From Bacteroidota bacterium (GTDB lineage Bacteria; Bacteroidota; Bacteroidia; Chitinophagales; Chitinophagaceae), in NCBI GenBank assembly GCA_018267925.1, contig JAFDXO010000052.1, forward strand, positions 1-51,331: DNA of 51,331 bases, in the 5' to 3' direction. Under the pieces are notes generated by a model, which ran no database searches, was not told the DNA's origin, and was given only the letters and a program-made list of their open reading frames with translations. Made by a program: the position numbers and the translations under genes. Positions 28,201 to 35,945 of the stretch are shown one piece after another (position 1 is the stretch's first letter; every line of letters begins with the position of its first letter).

Positions 28201-31200
28201 TACATTAAAAGCACCGCCTGTGTTGGTCAAAGAAGTAAAATCACAACCTGTTGCACAAATGGTTTTCGTGCCGGATATATTGGGGAAAATCACATAGCGA
28301 TTTATGGTTCCAGAAATTGGGAAAGCTCCAGTTGTAAGTGCAACACTTGTAGGCAAAGCAGCAAAAAGACCCGCATTAATTCCAACATTAGGGATAGTGG
28401 CGGAGTCCTGTGCCGTAATAAAATACTGAATTGTATCTGTTACAATAACACCTGTTCCACCATTCAGCAGAGAATAGTCCACGGTGAATGTAAAAGGCGA
28501 TGAAGTGTTAGATGCTTCTACATATTTCCATCCATTGGTAGCATTCGTGTTATCCACCCAAGCATTTGCATCTCCTACTTTTTTATAGTAAAAACGAGGC
28601 TTGGTTCCAGATGCACTATTCACACCACTTGGATCTGTAATGACAATATTAGATACTGCCAAAGTAGGTTGAACTATAGAATTATTTAGCGGTAAATAGG
28701 TGATAGTTGGCGGTGTAACGTCTCCACCTACAATACCATTAAATTCATTGGCTCCAATATCTGGCTTGTTAGCATTTCTAATATTTCCATCATAGTCGGT
28801 AGTGATTCCAGCTATTGGTGAACCGCCACTTTCGATTTGAGTTGGGACTGCTGGATTAATATGCAAGAAATTTGCAGAGCTGCCCAATGTAGAAAGGAAG
28901 CTCGGATTTTCGCTTACACTATTCACATCGCGTGGGGCAAGTGTTCCTGCAGTAAAGACACCGTTTCTATATGCGGCAATGGTTTGCGCAGTTGATGTTC
29001 CGTCAGCGTAAATCAAATTAGAGGCTCCGGGAGTGCCTGCAAAAAATAAATTATTGTTTGAGGTTGAAGCATAGTTGGATAGAGTGCCTGCTGTACCTGC
29101 ACTACGGCGAAACGCCACAACTAATCCTGTGCCTGAAGCAGTTGAATTATTTGTGATGATATTATCTCGCAAGTCTAATTTTGCTGTTGTAGCGGTTGCA
29201 TTTGCTGCATGATATAAACCCGTGGCACCAAAGTTGGCACCGGTTGAGCTTGCATTGAGATAAACTGTGTTGTAGTAGATATTATAGTTTGCACTAGCAC
29301 TTGATGAAGTAATATTAATTCCACGAATAGCATCGGTCAAGCTGGCCGCAGGTGTACGAAGGTCACCAATTAGGTTATTGTAAGCTGTAACATTCGTGCC
29401 AGCAGATATTAATAATCCGCTTACAGCAGGAGAAGTTGTAGAAATAGCACCGCTTTCAAAAAGATTATAAACTTTATTTTTATACACATTTACATTGGTA
29501 CCACCAGAAATCAATATACCTTGTATGATAGGCGAAGTAGTTCCAGATCCATACAGTGCATAAACCGTGTCAGAATATACATTAGTAAGGGTGGCTCCGG
29601 TTACTGCCAAGCCCAATACTGTACTTGAGGCACCAGAAGAAGAAAGGCTGTCTATTGTATTATTAAAGATATTGACAATTGGTGAAGTGTTAGAACAAGT
29701 AAGACCTGTAACATTACCGCCAGTACCTGATGATGTAAGTAATCCAATACTATTGTTTGAAATATTTAAAGGATTAGCAAAGCTTCCAGAGGAATTTATT
29801 GTTAAACCGGAAATAGTATTTTGTCCTGTAATATTATAAATTGTATTTGACGAAATACTTGATGTGCCTCCTAAATAGGAATAGGACATAAGTGAAATAG
29901 CACTTGAGCCGCCAGTCCAATTTCTGAAAGTATTTCCGGTAACAGTTCGTGTAGCACCGCTTGAAGCACCATCAGTGTTGGTGATACCGGTTATAGCAGT
30001 AGCACCTGTAACTGTAATGTTTGAGAAATTATTATTCGTATGATTACAAATTGCTCCGGTAGCAGACGAACTTGAAGAAGTCATACAAGTAACCGTATTA
30101 CCTATACCGCCTTTATTAAAAGCAGTAACTATTTGGTTTCCATTGATAGTTTGTGTACCGGTTGCTGCAACTGAATAGCTATGGTTGATAAAAGTTACCG
30201 AACCCGTAGTATTTACATTGAGATTGGTAAAGGTATTATTGCTTATGGTAGCTAAATTGTTTGCTGCGGTTGCGCCCGTTAAAGTAATGTAAGTATTCGC
30301 ATTTGAACCAGCAACCATGTATTGAATACCGGTAATATCATTACTACTAACTGAATGGGTGGTAGCCACCGTATTGGTCAAGCTGATACCAATTAATGCT
30401 CCTGAATTAGCAAACATATACTTCATCCAACCTGTAGTAGAATTACCTAAATTATTATTATTAATAACTGCAGAAGGGTTAGTACCTGTCATTGTTCCAG
30501 AACTTGTGATTCCGGTAACAGTTGATGCAGTGCCGGATGCAACCCAACCACGAAGTAAATTGTTTGTAATAGAAAGTGAACTACCGGTTGCTGCCGAACG
30601 AATACCAAGCAATGCTGCAGTAGCACCAGTTGTTGAAGCTAGCGTTCCGGTATTTGACAAACTTGTACCCGTTGCAGAATACCCAGTTCGAATATTATCA
30701 ACAGAAGCATTACCAATATTATTATTGGCAATAGTGAAGTTACCCACTCCCGCAATATCAATTCCGGTAACACCTCCGCTTAATGTAGCAGTAGTTCCCA
30801 TGGCATCAATTGCACCAATCGAGTTATTTTGAATCGTAACAGTATTTGCTGAAGTCGTATAAATACCAACAGCCGTTCCTCCCGTGACCGTGGTCGCAAC
30901 ATATACTGAACCGGCTCCACTGGTTGCACCAATCGTGTTTCCAGTAACTGAGCCAATATTTACATTGCCGGAAATAATATTAATTCCACACCATGCACCG
31001 TTAGCTGTATTGGCACCGCTTGAAGTAAACAATGCCATACCAGCTATCGTATTATTTTGGATATTAGAAACAGTACCACCGGCGGTAAATGAAGCATTTA
31101 TACCAACAAACCTCGTTGCATTAGCAGTACCGGTTGTTGTATAGGCAGTTGGGAAACCTGCAAGTGTTACCGAATTACCAATCATGTTGGTTGTTCCGGT

Positions 31201-33201
31201 TCCCGCATTGTTTGCATAACCAATAATATTGTTAGAAATAGTGTATCCACTACCCGACAAAATAGAGATTCCATTATGTGTATTAGCTGTTGTATAAACT
31301 CTTGTTGATGTTTGATAAAATCTGTTTCCACTAATTATCCAAGCATGATTACCCGTAGCTGAAAGTAAAATACCGCTTGTTGCCAAAGTTGCACTGAAAT
31401 AGTTAGAGATATTACAGTTAGAAATAGTGTTGGCGGTATTGGCTACCGTAGCTGAACTACCGGCAGAATAAATTCCATTTACAGGATTAGTTGCGCCATC
31501 CGATATAGTGCAATTATCTATCAGATTATTACTATTGCCTGAAATTATACCACCTGCAAACACAATAGTTCCATTAGTTGCCGTATTTTCTACACTTTGC
31601 ACGGTACAATATCGAACTGTATTATTGTTTGCATCATTAATAAACTGAATTGCAGCACTGGCCACATTCGAGTTTTGAATTGTCAGCATAGAGGAAGTAC
31701 CGGATCCACCGGGTCTTCCATCAAAGGTGATATTTGTGGCACCATTCATAATAATTGTAGCAACAGCTGCAGAGCTCGTCAGGGCGATGGCAGTTGAAAC
31801 GCCCGATGCAGGACGAATAGTAAGCGATTTTGCTGTCGTAATACAAGCATTACTACTGAAAGATATTGGAAAAGTTTCATTAGTTGTTGCATAAGCAGAA
31901 GTATAACCTGTTTGTAGCTCTAATGTTGTTGCTCCATTTAAACCATTTGCGTTAATATCCGTCAGGGCATTTGTGATGCTTGTGTAACCACCTGCGGGTG
32001 TATTAGGAAGCCCCGGACCAATAGCAATTACACCTGAAATAGAGGAAACACAGCTATTCGTAATTTGACTTCCCATAAAGGAACCTGAAGTATTATACAT
32101 TGGACCGCCACAAGTAACTCCAGAATTATAGGGGTACATATAAAAATCATACGCTGTATTGCTTGCTAATCCAGTAGCATTAAAAGTAGTTGATGCACTA
32201 TTTTGAACAACTATTCCTCCGGCTCCAATAGATTGATTAACTGTATAAGATATACCATTTACCGGATGAGACGGGGTGGCTCCTGCAGGGTAACGAACAA
32301 TCAAATATCCGGTAGGCGAACTTACAGATGCAGTAAAAGAACCATTAATTTGACTTGTAGAAATGGGTGTAAGATTAGGTGCTGTGCCCTGAACCGGAAT
32401 TGCACAAGGGGCTTGCGAACCAACTGCAAAAAATGATACAGTACCTGCAGCATTTGTTTTATCTATGGTTATAGATTGAACTTGCTTTGTATAATTTGTA
32501 CTACTTAAAGCTAATGGCAAATCAAAAAGATAAGGGCCTCCTGTACTCGTGGTTGCACAGGCCGGTGTTGAAGTCCTATCCAAACGACCAATATTACCAA
32601 TAGCCGGATTGGTATTTGTAAACCAATCCAGTAATGTCAATCCAGTAAAAATTTGTGTGGAAGCGTCCGTAAAAGTTACGGTAACGTTTACCGTAGTTGG
32701 ACCATTGCCTGCCGTATAAAGCAAATACAAATTTGCTGCAGATGTTGGAGACGCTAAGGTGAATGTACCCGATCCGGTTGTACCCCCTCCAGTTGCCGGA
32801 ATCCGCAAAGCATTGTTTGCAGAATAGGACTGTAAGGTATATACCAAACCATTTGCTACAGAAGTATTAGCTGAAACTGTACCTGAAATTGGCATAAAGT
32901 TTGTTAGTGCCGTACAAGTTCCATTAAAATTCCAATCTGCTGCAGCTAAGGTATATTGGGCGTTATCTACTGTTGCTGTTGTGGATGAAGCAACCGACCC
33001 AACTCCATTTGCAACTACATCGGCATTATAGCCTGTTACCGGAATATTGACAAATTGTGCTTCTGCCGAAAGCCCAAAAAACAGCATTGAAAAAGTTAAT
33101 GCAGCACGAACTAAATTCCTTGATTTCAACGATCGAATTAGATGTGCAGACAGCGCAAACTTTGGGCTGGTATTGGATTTGAATGGGATTAAACTCTTCA
33201 T
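22234..33201 (-). CDS. Giant secreted beta-helix adhesin-like protein (3655 aa) with T9SS sorting domain
   Basis: The product is 3655 residues. It starts with a signal peptide whose hydrophobic part ends SAEAQ, then a beta-rich domain (to about 400). Three large right-handed parallel beta-helix blocks follow (about 400-1480, 1640-2130 and 2270-2750), visible as stacked N-T-I-x-N-N repeats such as NNLIDNCTISDG and NTIKNCKITV; the first two blocks end in DIGANEF or DIGADEF and the third in a TMGADQI variant. Between and after them come Ig/FN3-like domains, two nearly identical 93-residue repeats (about 3020-3207), an FN3-like segment ending YRLKIVSQSGRFEY, and a C-terminal T9SS sorting domain from AFPNPVSDQLTIKV. 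The protein is rich in Ser, Thr, Asn and Gly. Adhesion or polysaccharide contact is inferred; no catalytic residues can be pointed out. Confidence 0.93.
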   Translation of the reverse strand: MKSLIPFKSNTSPKFALSAHLIRSLKSRNLVRAALTFSMLFFGLSAEAQFVNIPVTGYNADVVANGVGSVASSTTATVDNAQYTLAAADWNFNGTCTALTNFMPISGTVSANTSVANGLVYTLQSYSANNALRIPATGGGTTGSGTFTLASPTSAANLYLLYTAGNGPTTVNVTVTFTDASTQIFTGLTLLDWFTNTNPAIGNIGRLDRTSTPACATTSTGGPYLFDLPLALSSTNYTKQVQSITIDKTNAAGTVSFFAVGSQAPCAIPVQGTAPNLTPISTSQINGSFTASVSSPTGYLIVRYPAGATPSHPVNGISYTVNQSIGAGGIVVQNSASTTFNATGLASNTAYDFYMYPYNSGVTCGGPMYNTSGSFMGSQITNSCVSSISGVIAIGPGLPNTPAGGYTSITNALTDINANGLNGATTLELQTGYTSAYATTNETFPISFSSNACITTAKSLTIRPASGVSTAIALTSSAAVATIIMNGATNITFDGRPGGSGTSSMLTIQNSNVASAAIQFINDANNNTVRYCTVQSVENTATNGTIVFAGGIISGNSNNLIDNCTISDGATNPVNGIYSAGSSATVANTANTISNCNISNYFSATLATSGILLSATGNHAWIISGNRFYQTSTRVYTTANTHNGISILSGSGYTISNNIIGYANNAGTGTTNMIGNSVTLAGFPTAYTTTGTANATRFVGINASFTAGGTVSNIQNNTIAGMALFTSSGANTANGAWCGINIISGNVNIGSVTGNTIGATSGAGSVYVATTVTGGTAVGIYTTSANTVTIQNNSIGAIDAMGTTATLSGGVTGIDIAGVGNFTIANNNIGNASVDNIRTGYSATGTSLSNTGTLASTTGATAALLGIRSAATGSSLSITNNLLRGWVASGTASTVTGITSSGTMTGTNPSAVINNNNLGNSTTGWMKYMFANSGALIGISLTNTVATTHSVSSNDITGIQYMVAGSNANTYITLTGATAANNLATISNNTFTNLNVNTTGSVTFINHSYSVAATGTQTINGNQIVTAFNKGGIGNTVTCMTSSSSSATGAICNHTNNNFSNITVTGATAITGITNTDGASSGATRTVTGNTFRNWTGGSSAISLMSYSYLGGTSSISSNTIYNITGQNTISGLTINSSGSFANPLNISNNSIGLLTSSGTGGNVTGLTCSNTSPIVNIFNNTIDSLSSSGASSTVLGLAVTGATLTNVYSDTVYALYGSGTTSPIIQGILISGGTNVNVYKNKVYNLFESGAISTTSPAVSGLLISAGTNVTAYNNLIGDLRTPAASLTDAIRGINITSSSASANYNIYYNTVYLNASSTGANFGATGLYHAANATATTAKLDLRDNIITNNSTASGTGLVVAFRRSAGTAGTLSNYASTSNNNLFFAGTPGASNLIYADGTSTAQTIAAYRNGVFTAGTLAPRDVNSVSENPSFLSTLGSSANFLHINPAVPTQIESGGSPIAGITTDYDGNIRNANKPDIGANEFNGIVGGDVTPPTITYLPLNNSIVQPTLAVSNIVITDPSGVNSASGTKPRFYYKKVGDANAWVDNTNATNGWKYVEASNTSSPFTFTVDYSLLNGGTGVIVTDTIQYFITAQDSATIPNVGINAGLFAALPTSVALTTGAFPISGTINRYVIFPNISGTKTICATGCDFTSLTNTGGAFNVVNNSMVTSNVTLQIAGDLTAETGTVALNEFNAPYTLTILPTGAARTISGSSTSALIKLNGADRVTIDGSLSGGTDQSLIINNTNTASPSGIWLSSLGVGAGAIKNTIKNCKITVAANASTAGYGICLSGSTLGSAGADNDSNTIQNNTITNPVIGIYANGTASVSTGGLDNVNIIGDTINIANTSSVTTYAIQVGNSLGCLVSQNTMSVASAVSGQPVGISIETGYVSSSVTRNNITAVTTSSTGGYAGRGITIGTGTATSNLTVANNFISGINGSNYSSFSNSSSMGIGVGVLGSSITTTAGGINLWYNSVNMYGDYTYTSACSTAAVYVGSATSALDVRNNIFVNSMNNTSNAGSRNYSIYSAATNTVFSQIDYNDYFVSGSQGVLGYIGSERTDMAGMKNGFGSNNNSLSADPQFTSSSNLHIPNGTISRLESAGTVIPSVTIDIDGQTRPGPAGSVNGGGTAPDIGADEFDGTPLVPNDMKATAFVAPTNGGSVATSASFSPQATFTNSGINAQANIPVRYRIINSSNLVVYNQTMSISTLASGASTTITFPSTSIAIAGNYTIKASAELSGDQMISNDTITGSLVVMAPLCGTYNVGISQAAPFNNLTNATTALSNLGISCPVTFVLTDNSYSVGETFPLTINAPGSSSTNTVLIKPATGVNPVISGSVASGALLKIIGSYITLDGSNSGGTSRNMSFVNSNTSSPTGIWISSTGAGTIKNTIKNCNISTASNASGSMGIAIAGSTLALAGADNDSVTIQNDSISKAYYGIIANGTAVTTAGGLDGLTIINNIVGPATSGSDNIGASGIWVGNSLGVTINNNVVRNVNAAGSTTGGLTINSGVNGGTVSQNVITNVNSTASTSGTNSVHGIYLGNNVINLMVANNRIDSVISSTTSGYGARALIVNTANAANLNIINNMIENVWCYVDVSAVYWPIGIDIDGSSGGINLYNNSVNLFASKTGYSTGATASAALYVNTSGTALDIRNNVFSNSYDNTSSTSDKSYALYSTAAASNFSNIDYNQYWVSGSAGVLAYFGGSDQVNMSALRTVTTMNKSSDSGAVAFLAPWNLHIDGTDPNAWNTFGRGIALVGLSTDIDGDPRSTTVGIPTTMGADQIAVPSSIPADAVMTPAIPVAGTPTIFTSAGRKIAEINWTGSAPTSISAKYYPGVPPPGATNTPNINSYFDIPATPATGYNYTIKMYYTDAEKNAIADSLLSTIKRDGTNPWNFVGGMGTNSSDANGKYIVANNLTGFSQFSITGTQCPTLISGVTTPLIPTLCGSGNDSVTASGYSTGGGVTYQWQSSSDSFVSNIVDLSGVTIVPTISTGNLSTTTYYRLKTICAISGTSVYSTVAKITVNSLIANDSISASQTICSGNTPAALTGSTPTGGNGSFTYQWQSSTTSATGGFSNISGASNTGYTPGSLTSTTYYRRYVMSGGCTDTATALTITVNPTIANNTVSASQTICSGNTPAALTGSTPTGGNGSFTYQWQSSTTSATGGFSNISGASNTGYTPGALTSTTYYRRYVMSGGCTDTATSIKITVNTGASISTNPPATYSICATNTILLSVVATNGLSYQWYKGVNPLSNGGNISGATSANLQIANTALSDAGTYNVVVTSAAGCNNATSTNSVVSINSLGNVLASTGSSNTYIQADGITNTFTDASCDPIVKIQDAAGGNVLGSVTASVTVTGSVQTAPNGQKYLQRYFIVTPTNNGSATVTLYALQSEFTAYNAAPGTFPQMPILGSNSDPNIANIRVTKYSGSPFVGGGNAVLITPTSVVWNATSNWWEITFPVTSFSSFYIHTGVVGPLEITLRNINAVNVGNRNRVDWNTSSETDADHFEVERSVDGTNFSYLTSIKAKGQPSSYSYWDEKPYEGVNYYRLKIVSQSGRFEYSATVNANVRSGMFAVQAFPNPVSDQLTIKVEGSIGNNAHVIVTDMTGKLISRTEVKEKLTLIDMSLMAQGVYFVKYHDDEHNATIKVNKQ
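23582..24110 (-). repeat. Two near-identical 279-bp (93-residue) repeats inside the giant gene
   Basis: Copy boundaries are at about 23582-23860 and 23861-24110. Long runs are identical base for base and only a few changes are seen (for example GGCTCCAGG against GGATCCAGG, and GCGCCGCTT against GCTCCACTT). Each encodes an Ig-like module with TICSGNTPAALTGSTPTGG, YQWQSS and YYRRYVMSGGCTDTAT. The identity at the DNA level points to recent duplication or ongoing gene conversion, and the count may vary between strains. Confidence 0.9.
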
Positions 33202-33539
33202 ATCAATTCTATTTTTGGATACTCAATAACAACTATTTAACAAAACGAAAGGACAAAATATTAATTGCAAATTAAAACACAAAACAATTTTTGACTTTTT
33301 TTTCGTCTAAGCAAAAAAACACCCCTATTTATCCCCTGAAATGGGGTAATTTTTCGCATCACATAATAACAGAAAACAAAGCAAACATTCAAATGATACA
33401 ACTTCATTTGATATAGACAGAAATGAAAAATGCCCCAACTTTTTGGTTGAGGCATTAGGTTTTTATAAAAATTTGTTTATTGATTCGTTCTTTTATCCGC
33501 ATTTAAGACAAAAGGGCAAAACGACAATACTTTTAATTT
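33202..33539. other. 338-base intergenic stretch with a terminator
   Basis: The left part must hold the promoter of the giant gene; an ATATTTTG close to 33253-33260 on the minus strand is only a weak match to the -7 element. The right part has the terminator of the Omp28-like gene. A 64-codon minus-strand frame at 33261-33455 runs through that terminator and is not gene-like. Confidence 0.6.
33429..33456 (-). terminator. Terminator of the Omp28-like gene
   Basis: On the minus strand AATGCCTCAAC pairs with GTTGGGGCATT (one T-G wobble, 6-base loop) and is followed by TTTT. It lies 83 bases after the stop of the gene at 33540. Confidence 0.85.
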
Positions 33540-34709
33540 CTATTTTGCAATTACAAACGATTCAGAAGTGCTTCTGCCGTCTTCTGTAACGATTATCATG
33601 CGATACACACCATTGACGTATGATTCAGTATTGATGGTTTCTCCAAAAATGCTGCCGTTAGAATGATACGCATAGCTATTCACCAATTGTCCAATACTAT
33701 TGATTATGTTCACTTTTACAGTTTGATTGGCTTGATCTAAAATTCCTCGAACTGTAATCATGTTTTTAGCCGGATTAGGATATAATTCCAAGCCATGAAT
33801 TGCCGGCAAATCAGCAACGCCTAATGTGCCGACAGTCAATTTTGCTTCAATTGCATTCAGTATTTCGCGTTGCATTTTATCTGTGTTTTTAACCATCACC
33901 ATACCTACAATATAAATATTGGCTGTGTTAACTGTTGGAGCTCCCGTAGTAACTGAATCAAATTTAGCCGGCAGTGTGTAGGTATAGGTGTAAGTGTACG
34001 TTTGATTAGCTCCCGGGTTGTTGGCAATTACACCCGCTGTGCCCTCTACACCGCCTAAATATGCCCGTTCAACATGACGATGATCGAATCCAACTACTGG
34101 ATTTCCGGCATTGTAATAAGTGTGACCGGACTGAGTGTTGTAATAGTTAACTTGATTGTATCCCGTTATGTTTGGACCTACAACATGGTCTTCGATTATC
34201 CAAGCATTGATATTAAAACTACCGGTTTGCGCAACTAACGATTTTGCTATAACCATCACTTTCATTTGACGAGTGGTAGCATTATAGCCGTGATTCATTT
34301 TAATATCCCATGTAGGCGTAGCACTAGTTTGTTGGCTGGTAAGTTGAGACCAATAACTTCTATTTACAGATGTATTTACCGTACAACCCGATCCACCATA
34401 GTTGGTTGGAAAATTCTTACGATCAATCAATCCACCCGGATAACCACAAACTAAATTCGGGCTTGCCATGATGGAATTACCATCAGCAAAGCTCATCTTA
34501 TCACTATTATGCAATGCAACACCTATCACTTTAGGATTAGCAGCCATCACATTTCCTTGATAAACAGTTCCATCAGGGCAAAACTGACACCATGCACCGG
34601 TAACATCTTCCAAAACAGAGTATTTACTTCCGTTGGTACTAACGCTTGATTGCGCCCAAGCAGATCCGGCTATCAAAGCCATAAATGAGAGAGAAAAAAT
34701 TTTTTTCAT
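33540..34709 (-). CDS. Omp28-like secreted protein with T9SS sorting domain
   Basis: From the ATG at 34709 the 389-residue product has a signal peptide ending SAWAQ. A thioredoxin-like segment follows: VTGAWCQFCPDG with Cys41 and Cys44 spaced as in a CxxC redox motif, then NPKVIGVALHNSDKM, as in the Omp28 family. The C-terminal 80 residues begin LYPNPAKN and form a type A T9SS sorting domain. Function in the family is uncertain; the CxxC suggests thiol chemistry, but that is inference. The gene has a good promoter just after the aldolase terminator. An ATG six codons upstream is possible. Confidence 0.85.
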   Translation of the reverse strand: MKKIFSLSFMALIAGSAWAQSSVSTNGSKYSVLEDVTGAWCQFCPDGTVYQGNVMAANPKVIGVALHNSDKMSFADGNSIMASPNLVCGYPGGLIDRKNFPTNYGGSGCTVNTSVNRSYWSQLTSQQTSATPTWDIKMNHGYNATTRQMKVMVIAKSLVAQTGSFNINAWIIEDHVVGPNITGYNQVNYYNTQSGHTYYNAGNPVVGFDHRHVERAYLGGVEGTAGVIANNPGANQTYTYTYTYTLPAKFDSVTTGAPTVNTANIYIVGMVMVKNTDKMQREILNAIEAKLTVGTLGVADLPAIHGLELYPNPAKNMITVRGILDQANQTVKVNIINSIGQLVNSYAYHSNGSIFGETINTESYVNGVYRMIIVTEDGRSTSESFVIAK

Positions 34710-34724
34710 TGGGAATCTTTTTTT

Positions 34725-34755
34725 CAAACTTAATGAAACGTTATCAAAATGTCAA
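34725..34755 (-). promoter_or_regulatory. Promoter of the Omp28-like gene
   Basis: On the minus strand TTG (34753-34755) and TAAGTTTG (34725-34732) are separated by 20 bases, matching both elements of the Bacteroidota promoter. The ATG at 34709 lies 15 bases after the -7 box, which gives a very short leader and excludes little of the start choice. Confidence 0.8.
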
Positions 34756-34766
34756 AAAAAACAAAA

Positions 34767-34792
34767 AGCCTGCCATTTTTCAATGACAGGCT
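34767..34792 (-). terminator. Terminator of the aldolase gene
   Basis: AGCCTGTCATT pairs with AATGGCAGGCT (one T-G wobble) around a GAAA tetraloop, followed on the minus strand by TTTTTGTTTTTTTT, 24 bases after the stop codon. Confidence 0.95.
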
Positions 34793-34815
34793 CTACTTCA
34801 TAAATGCTTCATTTC

Positions 34816-35874
34816 TTAAGCAATCGTAACTCCCTTATCCAAATAAACATCCTGAATCGTGGTCAACAATTCAACGCCTTCTTTCATTGGTTTTTGGAAT
34901 GCCTTACGACCACTGATCAAGCCCATGCCGCCTGCACGCTTATTTACTACTGCAGTCATCACAGCTTCCGCCATATCACTTGCCCCTTTACTTTCTCCGC
35001 CTGAATTAATTAATCCTACACGACCCATATAACAATTTGCAACCTGATAACGACACAAGTCAATAGGATGTTCGGTCGTCAATTCTTCATAAACTTTCTT
35101 GTGCGTTTTTCCGTAATTCAATGCCAAATAACCACCATTGTTTGTTGGTAATTTTTGCTTAATGATATCAGCTTGGATAGTAACACCAAGATGGTTGGCT
35201 TGTCCGGTAAGATCCGCAGCAGCGTGGTAATCCACACCATCCTTTTTGAAACCACTATTACGCAAATAGCACCAAAGAACTGTTGCCATGCCTAATTCAT
35301 GAGCATATTCAAATGCTTTGGCAATTTCAACAATTTGGCGTGTGCTTTCTTCCGAACCAAAATAAATAGTAGCACCAACGGCTACTGCTCCCATGTTCCA
35401 TGCATCTCTGATATTGCCAAACATGATCTGATCGAAACGATTAGGGTATGATATAAATTCGTTGTGATTTACCTTTACAATAAACGGAATTTTGTGTGCA
35501 TATTTACGAGCTACAGAACCTAAAACTCCATAAGTAGAAGCCACCGCATTACAACCTCCTTCAATAGCTAACTTCACAATATTCTCCGGATCAAAATAAA
35601 TTGGATTAGGAGCAAAAGAAGCACCAGCACTATGTTCTATGCCTTGGTCAACCGGCAAAATAGATACATAACCAGAACCTGACAAACGACCATGATTCAA
35701 TAAAGTATGAATAGATCGCAAGGTTTGGGTGTTTCGATTTGAAGTAGCCCAAACTTCATCAATAGCATTTCCTGACGGAAGGTGTAGCATTGATTTGTCA
35801 AAAGTTTTCGAAGTGTGATTCAGATAATACTCCGCTTTATCGCCAAGCAGTTGCTGAATTTTGGTAGAAGCCAT
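34816..35874 (-). CDS. fbaB: Class I fructose-bisphosphate aldolase (FbaB type)
   Basis: The 352-residue product has the length of the archaeal-type class I aldolases (E. coli FbaB is 350). Visible segments include [15 protein letters not shown] near 91-105, which carries the phosphate-binding acidic residue, and FIVKVNHNE near 141-149; GLINSGGES near 308-316 is a phosphate-binding loop. Class I enzymes use a lysine Schiff base and no metal, which is distinct from the class II FbaA type. It catalyses fructose-1,6-bisphosphate cleavage and synthesis in glycolysis and gluconeogenesis. It is transcribed alone, between its own promoter and terminator. Confidence 0.93.
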   Translation of the reverse strand: MASTKIQQLLGDKAEYYLNHTSKTFDKSMLHLPSGNAIDEVWATSNRNTQTLRSIHTLLNHGRLSGSGYVSILPVDQGIEHSAGASFAPNPIYFDPENIVKLAIEGGCNAVASTYGVLGSVARKYAHKIPFIVKVNHNEFISYPNRFDQIMFGNIRDAWNMGAVAVGATIYFGSEESTRQIVEIAKAFEYAHELGMATVLWCYLRNSGFKKDGVDYHAAADLTGQANHLGVTIQADIIKQKLPTNNGGYLALNYGKTHKKVYEELTTEHPIDLCRYQVANCYMGRVGLINSGGESKGASDMAEAVMTAVVNKRAGGMGLISGRKAFQKPMKEGVELLTTIQDVYLDKGVTIA

Positions 35875-35901
35875 GTAGTATAATTTTTAAATTTTCGGGT
35901 G

Positions 35902-35909
35902 CAAAGGTA
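35902..35909 (-). promoter_or_regulatory. Promoter -7 element of the aldolase gene
   Basis: On the minus strand TACCTTTG matches TAnnTTTG exactly, 27 bases before the ATG. No TTG at the -33 spacing is seen. Confidence 0.6.
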
Positions 35910-35945
35910 ATCATTGTGGGAAATTTTTGTTATACCTTGGATTTC

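Noticed and set aside
24879..32436. Several plus-strand open frames of 66-157 codons inside the giant gene (for example 30359-30832)
   Set aside because: They are antisense to a long real frame in a compositionally biased, repetitive gene; their hydrophobic Val/Pro/Ala-rich translation is a mirror of Asn/Thr/Gly codons.
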